Shown here: positions 1-6,923 of the stretch, one piece after another | Layout of the letters: each line of letters starts with the position of its first letter | Position numbering within the stretch: position 1 is the first letter of the stretch | Assembly (NCBI GenBank): GCA_934167435.1 | Contig: CAKPKZ010000045.1 | Span: 1-11,184, forward strand | DNA from: an uncultured Clostridia bacterium | GTDB taxonomy: Bacteria; Bacillota; Clostridia; TANB77; CAG-508 | Length of the DNA stretch: 11,184 nt | Direction: 5' to 3' | The notes under the pieces: model-generated | Told to the model about the DNA's origin: nothing | Seen by the model: only the letters and a program-made list of their open reading frames with translations | Database searches by the model: none | Made by a program: the position numbers and the translations under genes

Positions 1-69
1 TAAAGTGTTGAAGCAATTGACATTGAAGGATTAGAAAAAAAGATAAAAAAATTGCCTACTTTTACTTGA
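1..69 (+). other. Possible 3' end of an unidentified upstream gene
   Basis: Two plus-strand frames could carry the end of a gene that starts outside the window. One is open from the left edge to a TAG at 32-34 and would end KVLKQLTLKD. Another is open from 4 to a TGA at 67-69 and reads like protein (SVEAIDIEGLEKK...), but it has an in-frame TAA at 1-3 and no start codon, so it could only be coding after a frameshift. I do not recognise either and cannot choose between them. Confidence 0.25.
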
Positions 70-142
70 CACAAACTTTAACATTTAATAAATTGAAATT
101 ATGTTGCAAAAAGTTGAAAAATGTAATAAAATAGGCTAGTAT
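66..142 (+). promoter_or_regulatory. Candidate sigma-A promoters upstream of miaB
   Basis: The 90 bases before miaB contain overlapping promoter-like elements. TTGACA at 66-71 is a perfect -35 box with a weak TAAATT 17 bases later at 89-94. TTGCAA at 104-109 is followed after 17 bases by TAAAAT at 127-132. TTGAAA at 114-119 is followed by TAGTAT at 137-142. In such AT-rich DNA partial matches are common. The sequence supports a promoter in this stretch but does not say which pair is used. Confidence 0.4.
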
Positions 143-163
143 AAGAAATGGAGGAATTATTAG

Positions 164-1570
164 GTGGAAGAAATAACTAAGCAAAAAGAATTTATAAATA
201 AAATAAAAGAGATTAATAAAAATAAAAATTTAAAATATAACATATTAACTTTAGGATGTCAGCTAAATGAAAATGACTCAGAAAAACTATGTGGAATGTT
301 AGACCAAATGGGTTATGAAAAGGTAGAAAATTTTAAAGATGCAGATATATGTTTATTTAATACTTGCTGTGTAAGAGAAAATGCGGAAGAAAGACTACTT
401 GGAAAGTTAGGAGAATTGAAACATTTAAAAGAATCTAAAGGTATAATAATAGCAATAGGTGGATGTATGATGCAAGAAAAACATATTACAGATAAAATTA
501 AAGCATCTTATAATTTTGTAGACATTATTTTTGGAACTCATACTCTTCATAAATTTCCAGAAGATTTATATAAGGTTTTAGTTGAAAAGAAAAAGCAGCA
601 AGATATTTTGTATATAGATGGCGAAATATATGAGGGATTGCCAATAAAAAGAGAAAGTGATATTAAAGCATCTGTAACAATTATGAATGGATGTAATAAT
701 TTTTGTACTTATTGTATAGTACCTTATGTACGTGGAAGAGAAAGAAGTAGAAGCCCACGTGCAATAATTGAAGAAGTAAGAGAACTTGCAAAAGAAGGTT
801 ATAAAGAAATAACTTTACTTGGGCAAAACGTAAATTCATATTTAAGAGTAGAAAAAGAAAAAAATATAGAATTTGAAGAATATGAGGGAGTTAATTCTTT
901 TGCAACTTTACTTAGAGCTGTAAATAAAATAGAGGGGATTGAAAGGATTAGATTTGTTTCACCACATCCAAAAGATTTTACAGATGATGTTATAGATGCA
1001 ATTGCTGAATGTGAAAAAGTTTGCAAATTAGTTCATTTACCACTTCAATCTGGTAGCACAAATGTTTTAAAAATAATGAATAGAAAGTATACTAAAGAAC
1101 AATATTTAAACTTGGTACAAAAAATGAAGAGCAAAATACCAAATCTAAAATTATCAACAGATATTATAGTTGGATTTGCTGGAGAAACTGAAGAAGATTT
1201 TGAAGATACATTAGATGTTGTGGAAAAAGTTAATTTTGAACAAGTTTATATGTTTATATATTCTAGAAGAGTTGGAACACCTGGAGATAAAATGGAAAAT
1301 CAAATTCCAGAGGAAATAAAACACAAAAGATTTGACAGATTAAAAGCGTTAGTAGAAAGTCAAATAGAAAAAAATAATAAAGAATATGTTGGAACAAAAC
1401 AAAAAGTTCTAGTTGAAGGAAAGAGTAAAAATAATAGTAGCATGTTAACAGGTAGAACCGATAGTAATAAAGTGGTGGTTTTTGAAGGAGAAGAAACACT
1501 AATTAACAAAATTATAGAATTAGAAATAGTATCAGAACATATGTGGTACTTAAAAGGAAAAATTATTTAA
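164..1570 (+). CDS. miaB: tRNA-2-methylthio-N6-dimethylallyladenosine synthase MiaB
   Basis: MiaB is a cytoplasmic radical-SAM methylthiotransferase that adds a methylthio group to i6A37 of tRNAs reading UNN codons. The N-terminal domain carries three cysteines expected to bind the auxiliary 4Fe-4S cluster: C32 (LGCQLNENDSE), C68 (NTCCVRENAEE) and C101 (GGCMMQE). Their spacings of 36 and 33 residues match known MiaB proteins. The radical-SAM CxxxCxxC motif is C177, C181 and C184, followed by the family motif VPYVRGRERSR. A TRAM-type RNA-binding domain occupies roughly the last 65 residues. The 468-residue length is normal; the first ~25 lysine-rich residues are an extension common in Gram-positive MiaB. 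The start is GTG at 164, chosen because GGAGG at 150-154 lies 9 bases upstream. Related MtaB/RimO enzymes are less likely given the QLNENDSE and VRENAEE signatures. mutS follows after 16 bases. Confidence 0.96.
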   Translation: MEEITKQKEFINKIKEINKNKNLKYNILTLGCQLNENDSEKLCGMLDQMGYEKVENFKDADICLFNTCCVRENAEERLLGKLGELKHLKESKGIIIAIGGCMMQEKHITDKIKASYNFVDIIFGTHTLHKFPEDLYKVLVEKKKQQDILYIDGEIYEGLPIKRESDIKASVTIMNGCNNFCTYCIVPYVRGRERSRSPRAIIEEVRELAKEGYKEITLLGQNVNSYLRVEKEKNIEFEEYEGVNSFATLLRAVNKIEGIERIRFVSPHPKDFTDDVIDAIAECEKVCKLVHLPLQSGSTNVLKIMNRKYTKEQYLNLVQKMKSKIPNLKLSTDIIVGFAGETEEDFEDTLDVVEKVNFEQVYMFIYSRRVGTPGDKMENQIPEEIKHKRFDRLKALVESQIEKNNKEYVGTKQKVLVEGKSKNNSSMLTGRTDSNKVVVFEGEETLINKIIELEIVSEHMWYLKGKII

Positions 1571-1586
1571 AGAAAGGAAGGATAAA

Positions 1587-4193
1587 ATGGCAGAATTTTC
1601 ACCTATGATGCAAAGGTATTTAGAAACAAAAGAACAATATAAAGATTGTATTTTATTTTATAGATTAGGTGACTTTTACGAAATGTTTTTTGAAGATGCA
1701 ATTTTAGCTGCAAGAGAGCTTGAAATAACATTAACAGGAAAAGATTGTGGACAAGAAGAAAGAGCTCCAATGGCTGGAATACCACACCATGCAGCAGAAA
1801 TGTATATTTCTAAATTAATTGCCAAAGGGTATAAAGTAGCTATATGTGAACAATTAGAAAATCCTAAAGAAGCAAAAGGCATTGTAAAAAGAGGAGTTAT
1901 AAGAGTAGTAACCCCTGGAACAATTGTAGAAAGCAACATGCTTGAGGAAAGAAAAAATAATTACATAATGTCAATATTTAAATCAGGAATTTATTTTGGA
2001 ATAAGTGTATGCGATATATCAACAGGAGAATTTTATAGTGCAGAAATAAAGGATAACAATAATTTTCCACAATTACTAGACGAAATTGCAAGATATTCAC
2101 CATCTGAGCTTGTAATAAACAGTATGATGGCAGATTGCCAAGAAGAAATACAAAAAATAAAAGAAAGATTTGAATGTTATATTACTAAATTTAACGATAA
2201 ATTTTTTGAAAAGAATGTAGATAAAATAAAATATAGATTTAACTTATTAGATAGTACTCAAAAAAAGATAGAAGACATTGAAAGAAAAGAACTTGCTATT
2301 CCTTCAATAAATGCATTAATTGAATATATAGAGCAAACACAGATGACAACGTTAGAGCATATTAATAAAATAACAATATACAATATTTCTAAATATATGT
2401 CACTTGATATTAATGCCAGAAGAAACCTTGAAATTACTGAAAAGATGAGAGACAAATCTAAAAAAGGAACACTTTTATGGGTTTTAGACAAAACATCTAC
2501 TTCTATGGGCGGAAGACATTTAAGAAGATGGTTAAATGATCCATTAATAGACACAGTAGAAATAAATAGAAGACTAGAAGCAGTAAAGGAATTAAAAGAG
2601 AATATAATTTTAAGAGGAGATATAATAGAGAATTTAAAAAAAGTTTATGACATAGAACGTTTAGCAGGAAAAATGGCATATGGAAATGCTAATGCAAGAG
2701 ATATGATAACATTAAAAAATTCTTTACAAAAATTGCCAGATTTAAAAAATATATTATTACCATGTAAGTCAGAATTGTTAAAAAATATTCATGAAAACAT
2801 GGATGAATTAAGAGATATATATGCATTAATAGAAAAATCAATTGTTGAAGATCCACCAATGACAGTAAAAGATGGGGGAATAATAAAATTAGGATATGAT
2901 CCAGAAATTGATAAATTAAAAACAGCAACAACAGATGGAAAAAAATGGATTATAGAGCTAGAGGCAGAAGAAAAAGAAAAAACAGGAATAAAAAATTTAA
3001 AAGTAGGATTTAATAAAGTATTTGGATATTTTATTGAAGTTACAAAATCTAATTTAGATCAAGTGCCAGAAAGATATATAAGAAAACAAACTTTAACAAA
3101 TGCAGAAAGATATATAACAGAAGAACTTAAAAATTTAGAAAATCAAATTTTAGGGGCAGAAGAAAAAGTAGTAAATTTAGAATATAATGCATTTACTTCA
3201 ATAAGAGAACAAATATCTAAGAATGTTATAAGGCTACAAAAAACAAGTACATTAGTTTCAACATTAGATGTTTTAACTTCATTTGCAACAGTTGCACAAG
3301 ATATGAATTATTGCATGCCAGAGGTAAATAACCTTGGAGTAATAGACATAAAAGAAGGTAGACATCCAGTAATTGAAAAAATGTTAGGAGCTGGTACATT
3401 TGTAGAAAATGATACATATTTGGATGAAGAGGATAACAGACTTGCAATAATTACAGGACCTAATATGGCAGGTAAGTCAACATATATGAGACAAGTTGCA
3501 TTAATTACATTAATGGCACAAGTAGGAAGCTTTGTTCCAGCAACATCAGCCACTATAGGGGTAGTAGACAAAATATTTACCAGAGTGGGAGCATCAGATG
3601 ATTTAAGTATGGGGCAAAGTACATTTATGGTTGAAATGATGGAAGTGGCAACAATTTTAAAAGAAGCTACAAAAAATAGTTTAGTAATATTAGATGAAAT
3701 AGGAAGAGGAACATCTACTTACGATGGACTTTCAATAGCTTGGGCAGTTGCAGAATATATAGCAAACAAGGAAAAATGTGGAGCAAAAACATTATTTGCA
3801 ACACATTATCATGAACTTACAGAATTAGAAGAAAAATTAGATGGAATAAAAAACTACTCTATTGCGGTAAAAGAAAAAGGAGAAGACATAATTTTCTTAA
3901 GAAAAATTATAAGAGGTGGAACAGACGAAAGTTATGGTATTCATGTGGCAAGACTTGCAGGTGTTCCTAAAGTAGTAACCCAAAAAGCAGATGAAATACT
4001 AAGATCTTTAGAAAGAAAAAATATTTTAACAGGAAAGAAACAAGAAAACAAAAAGCAAGTAGAAGGGCAATTTGATATGTTTAACTATAAGCTTGCGGAA
4101 ATTGCGCATGAAATAGACAAAGTTAATTTTAATGAGTTAACGCCAATAGATGCATTAAATATATTAGTAAAAATAAAAGAAAAAATGAAATAA
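1587..4193 (+). CDS. mutS: DNA mismatch repair protein MutS
   Basis: MutS recognises base mismatches and small loops in new DNA and starts repair through ATP-driven clamp formation. The N-terminal mismatch-binding domain has the Phe-x-Glu reader in GDFYEMF (F30, E32). Connector, lever and clamp regions fill about 120-560. The C-terminal ABC ATPase has Walker A GPNMAGKST at 624-632, the signature around SDDLSMGQSTFM (670-681), Walker B LVILDE at 699-704 and the switch histidine in ATHYHEL (H740). QFDMF at 828-832 fits the QxxLF-type sliding-clamp-binding motif seen near MutS C-termini. At 868 residues it is full length, with the MutS1 layout and no MutS2 Smr domain. The ATG is preceded by AAGGAAGG (1574-1581). 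It is probably co-transcribed with miaB. mutL, its usual partner in Clostridia, is not downstream. Confidence 0.98.
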   Translation: MAEFSPMMQRYLETKEQYKDCILFYRLGDFYEMFFEDAILAARELEITLTGKDCGQEERAPMAGIPHHAAEMYISKLIAKGYKVAICEQLENPKEAKGIVKRGVIRVVTPGTIVESNMLEERKNNYIMSIFKSGIYFGISVCDISTGEFYSAEIKDNNNFPQLLDEIARYSPSELVINSMMADCQEEIQKIKERFECYITKFNDKFFEKNVDKIKYRFNLLDSTQKKIEDIERKELAIPSINALIEYIEQTQMTTLEHINKITIYNISKYMSLDINARRNLEITEKMRDKSKKGTLLWVLDKTSTSMGGRHLRRWLNDPLIDTVEINRRLEAVKELKENIILRGDIIENLKKVYDIERLAGKMAYGNANARDMITLKNSLQKLPDLKNILLPCKSELLKNIHENMDELRDIYALIEKSIVEDPPMTVKDGGIIKLGYDPEIDKLKTATTDGKKWIIELEAEEKEKTGIKNLKVGFNKVFGYFIEVTKSNLDQVPERYIRKQTLTNAERYITEELKNLENQILGAEEKVVNLEYNAFTSIREQISKNVIRLQKTSTLVSTLDVLTSFATVAQDMNYCMPEVNNLGVIDIKEGRHPVIEKMLGAGTFVENDTYLDEEDNRLAIITGPNMAGKSTYMRQVALITLMAQVGSFVPATSATIGVVDKIFTRVGASDDLSMGQSTFMVEMMEVATILKEATKNSLVILDEIGRGTSTYDGLSIAWAVAEYIANKEKCGAKTLFATHYHELTELEEKLDGIKNYSIAVKEKGEDIIFLRKIIRGGTDESYGIHVARLAGVPKVVTQKADEILRSLERKNILTGKKQENKKQVEGQFDMFNYKLAEIAHEIDKVNFNELTPIDALNILVKIKEKMK

Positions 4194-4199
4194 AAAATT

Positions 4200-4232
4200 T
4201 GCAAAGAAAATAAAAAATCTTTGCATTTTTTT
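4200..4232 (+). terminator. Intrinsic terminator after mutS
   Basis: TGCAAAGA (4200-4207) pairs perfectly with TCTTTGCA (4218-4225) across a 10-base loop. The stem is followed directly by seven T (4226-4232). It starts seven bases after the mutS stop and separates the miaB-mutS unit from the sigma factor operon. Confidence 0.85.
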
Positions 4233-4284
4233 GTTTTACTGTAACTTTTTATATGCTATAATTTTATAAGAAATATAAAGGAGG
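4231..4284 (+). promoter_or_regulatory. Extended -10 promoter and ribosome binding site of the sigma factor operon
   Basis: TGCTATAAT at 4254-4262 is a perfect extended -10 element. The best -35 is only TTTACT at 4235-4240 (16-base spacer), which is weak but tolerable with an extended -10. TGTAAC at 4240-4245 resembles an ECF sigma -35 box and could indicate autoregulation, but no clear ECF -10 follows at the right distance. AAAGGAGG at 4277-4284 lies 7 bases before the GTG at 4292 and supports that start. Confidence 0.65.
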
Positions 4285-4291
4285 AATAAAA

Positions 4292-4840
4292 GTGGGAGAG
4301 AAAACGGACAAAGAATTATATTATGAATTTTTGCAAAAAGATTTAAAAAGCTTTGAAGAATTAATAATAAGGCACAAAGACAAAATAATATATTTTATAA
4401 TGAGATATGTAAAAAACATAGATATAGCAGAAGATATAGCACAAGATGTATTTGTATATATATTAATCCACAAACAAAAATATGATTTTAATTATTCATT
4501 AAAAACATATTTATTTATAATTGCAAAATCAAAAGCATTAAATTATTTAAAAAGAGAAAAAAGAATTACAAAAATTGACGAAAATAGCTTAATGGAAGTT
4601 CAAGAATTAGAGGAAAAGGTATTTTTAAACGAAAGAAAAAATAATTTAAAAAATGCAATGAAAAAATTAAAACCAGAATATCAAAATGCGGTTTATTTAG
4701 CAGACATTGAAGAATTAAGTTACAAGGAAATAAGTAAAATAATGAAAAAAACAGAATCAAGTATAAAAGTTTTAATTCATAGAGCAAGAAAAAGCTTAGA
4801 AGAAATATTAAAAAAGGAGGCGGAAAAATATGAAGGATAA
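4292..4840 (+). CDS. ECF-type RNA polymerase sigma factor (sigma-70 family)
   Basis: This 182-residue protein has the two-domain layout of ECF sigma factors. Region 2 spans about 21-92, with the core-binding stretch DIAEDIAQDVFVYIL (44-58) and a promoter-melting/-10 reading part ending in NYLKREKR. Region 4 spans about 118-171, with a helix-turn-helix in LSYKEISKIMKKTESSIKVLIHRARKSL that would read the -35 element. Regions 1.1 and 3 are missing, as expected. It contains no cysteine. The start is GTG at 4292, fixed by AAAGGAGG 7 bases upstream. Its 3' end overlaps the next gene by 11 bases, which suggests translational coupling and that the next product is its regulator. ECF factors usually direct a small regulon, often including their own operon. 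The target regulon cannot be deduced here, and I cannot assign a named ECF group. Confidence 0.93.
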   Translation: MGEKTDKELYYEFLQKDLKSFEELIIRHKDKIIYFIMRYVKNIDIAEDIAQDVFVYILIHKQKYDFNYSLKTYLFIIAKSKALNYLKREKRITKIDENSLMEVQELEEKVFLNERKNNLKNAMKKLKPEYQNAVYLADIEELSYKEISKIMKKTESSIKVLIHRARKSLEEILKKEAEKYEG

Positions 4841-6869
4841 CAAAGAATTTATAAATGGAGTTTATAAAAAATATGAACAATATCAAAAAGAAGAAAATTC
4901 CAAATGGAAAGTCTCAAGTAAACAGGCAAAAAAATTAAACAAAAAAATAGTTGTAACCAAAATATTGGAATCTGCTGCAATTATAACTATTGTTATATCT
5001 GGAGCTATTGCTACAAATACTTATATTAATAATAAAAACGATATAACAAGTATAAGTAAACAAACTCAGACTTCGGATAAATTAACTTTAAAAACAGTAG
5101 ATAATTTTGAGAATTTCTATACTATTGCAAAAGAATATACAAAAAGTAGGAATGATAATGAAAGGGATATTGAGACACTAACAGATAATGCCGAACAAAG
5201 TGAGGATGTTAGTAAGTCTACATCTACACCTAGTAATACAAAAGAAAGCACTCAAGAATATTCTAAAACCAATATACAAGTAGAAAATGTTGACGAAGCT
5301 GATATTGTAAAAACAGATGGAAAATACATTTATTATGTAGTTGGTAAAAAAATAATAATTGCAGATATAACTAAAAAAGAAGAATTATTGCAAATTGCAA
5401 AAATTGATTTTAGCTCTGAAAAATATACTCCATCAGAATTATATATAAATAAAAATAAGTTAATAATATTAGGAAATGAAAATGCATATTCATATGATAC
5501 AGGAATAACTGTAAAAGAAACAACTAACAGTGTTTATAAAAAAGGAATTTATAAACAAAAAACGGTTGCTAAAATATATGACTTAAGTAGCATAAAAGAG
5601 CCTAAAGAAGAAAGAACAATCGAAATAGAAGGAAACTACGTATCTTCAAGAATGATAGAGAATAACATATATTTTATTGGAAATAAATCAGTATACACTA
5701 ATAATATTGCAACATATGAAATAAAAGATTTAGATGAAGATATTTACAAACCAATGTATAAAGATACTTTAAACAATAATTCAGAAAAATTAATAGATTT
5801 TGATAAAATATACTATTTTGACAATATAGAAAGCTTAAATTATTTAACACTTGCTGGATTTTCTATAGATAATAAAAAAGAAGCAAATATACAAACATTT
5901 TTAGGAGCAGGAGAAAAAGTATATTCATCTAGCCAAAATATTTATATTGCAAAACAAAAAAATGTATATGATGCAGACACACATAAAAGCTTAGGCTATG
6001 ATACTAAAATATTAAAGTTTAATTTAAATAATGGAGAAATTAAATTTAAAGCAGAAGCAGATGTTACAGGTGGAATTAATAATCAATTTTCTATGGATGA
6101 AAATAATGGCTATTTTAGAATAGCAACAACTATAGGAGTTTCAAGTTGGGATGTTGATGATAATTCTTCAAGCAATAGCCTATATATATTAGATGAAAAT
6201 TTAAAAGAAGTAGGAAAAGTAGAAGGAATAGCTAAAGGAGAAAAAATATATTCGGTAAGGTATGTAGGAAGCAAGGCATATGTAGTAACATTTAAAACAA
6301 TGGATCCATTATTTGTAATAGATTTAAGCGATGTAAAGAATCCTAAAATTTTAGGAGAACTAAAAATACCAGGTTACAGTACTTATTTGCACCCATATGA
6401 TGAAACACATTTAATAGGATTTGGATATGATACAAAAGAAAATTCATCTAGAGATGGTTATGTTCAAAATGGATTAAAAATGTCAATGTTTGACGTAACA
6501 AATTTAAATAATCCAAAAGAAATGTTTACTGTAAAAATAGGAGAAAAAAATGCAAGTTCACCATTAATTCATGACCACAAAGCGTTACTATTTTCAAAAG
6601 AAAAAAATATAATTGCATTTCCTGTAAATGTTTATAAAAATGGAAAATATGTATCAGAAGCTCAAATTTATAAAATAGATTTAGAAAAAGGATTTACATT
6701 ACAAGGGGAAATAAAAAATGAAAATATATCTTCAAAAAATTACTCATACTCAAATATTATAGAAAGAATAATTTATAGTAATAATGTATATTATACGCTT
6801 TCAAAAAAGTTAATAAAAGCAGTAGATATGAAAACATTAAAGGAAATTACTAAATTAGAAATAGAATAA
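4830..6869 (+). CDS. Membrane-anchored beta-propeller domain protein, putative anti-sigma/sensor partner
   Basis: This 679-residue protein has a short charged cytoplasmic N-terminus (1-44; EFINGVYKKYEQYQKEE), one predicted membrane helix at about 46-64, a flexible Ser/Thr/Glu/Asn-rich linker (about 105-147) and a large extracellular domain. VENVDEADIVKTDG at 151-164 is typical of the secreted beta-propeller family distantly related to WD40 (PF09826/COG4880). Blade-like repeats with D-(L/V)-(S/T)...P-K begin near D251, D498 and D555. There is no cysteine in the whole protein, as is common for exported proteins. Positive residues before the helix favour N-in/C-out topology. It overlaps the sigma gene by 11 bases and has AAGGAGG at 4814-4820 before its ATG. 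From this context I infer that the N-terminus holds the sigma factor and the propeller senses something outside. No named anti-sigma domain is evident, so the role is a hypothesis. Confidence 0.85.
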   Translation: MKDNKEFINGVYKKYEQYQKEENSKWKVSSKQAKKLNKKIVVTKILESAAIITIVISGAIATNTYINNKNDITSISKQTQTSDKLTLKTVDNFENFYTIAKEYTKSRNDNERDIETLTDNAEQSEDVSKSTSTPSNTKESTQEYSKTNIQVENVDEADIVKTDGKYIYYVVGKKIIIADITKKEELLQIAKIDFSSEKYTPSELYINKNKLIILGNENAYSYDTGITVKETTNSVYKKGIYKQKTVAKIYDLSSIKEPKEERTIEIEGNYVSSRMIENNIYFIGNKSVYTNNIATYEIKDLDEDIYKPMYKDTLNNNSEKLIDFDKIYYFDNIESLNYLTLAGFSIDNKKEANIQTFLGAGEKVYSSSQNIYIAKQKNVYDADTHKSLGYDTKILKFNLNNGEIKFKAEADVTGGINNQFSMDENNGYFRIATTIGVSSWDVDDNSSSNSLYILDENLKEVGKVEGIAKGEKIYSVRYVGSKAYVVTFKTMDPLFVIDLSDVKNPKILGELKIPGYSTYLHPYDETHLIGFGYDTKENSSRDGYVQNGLKMSMFDVTNLNNPKEMFTVKIGEKNASSPLIHDHKALLFSKEKNIIAFPVNVYKNGKYVSEAQIYKIDLEKGFTLQGEIKNENISSKNYSYSNIIERIIYSNNVYYTLSKKLIKAVDMKTLKEITKLEIE

Positions 6870-6875
6870 AAATGT

Positions 6876-6923
6876 TATAAAAATCTTCTTAAAGTAAATA
6901 ATAATTTTAAGGAGATTTTTATG
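6876..6923 (+). promoter_or_regulatory. Hairpin covering the ribosome binding site and start codon of the cation ATPase gene
   Basis: AAAAATCTTCTTAAA (6879-6893) pairs with TTTAAGGAGATTTTT (6906-6920) along 15 positions with a single G-U pair, closing a 12-base loop. Three further pairs (6876-6878 with 6921-6923) reach the ATG. The 3' arm contains AAGGAG (6909-6914), the only ribosome binding site for the ATPase. The structure could act as a weak terminator of the sigma operon (A-tract, stem, T-tract) or as a translational switch. The stem has only two G-C pairs, so it should melt easily. Confidence 0.7.

Noticed and set aside
1..69. Frame reading SVEAIDIEGLEKK... as a separate small gene
   Set aside because: It follows an in-frame TAA at 1-3 and has no start codon or ribosome binding site. 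Only a gene tail after a frameshift could explain it, which one window edge cannot show.
4292..4303. The N-terminus MGEK of the sigma factor matches the first codons of the insertion-sequence frame at 11172
   Set aside because: Four residues is too short to mean anything; the flanking DNA differs.
6870..6920. Metal riboswitch in front of the P-type ATPase
   Set aside because: The intergenic space is only 51 bases and is explained by one simple hairpin. There is no room for a yybP-ykoY-type or similar aptamer.
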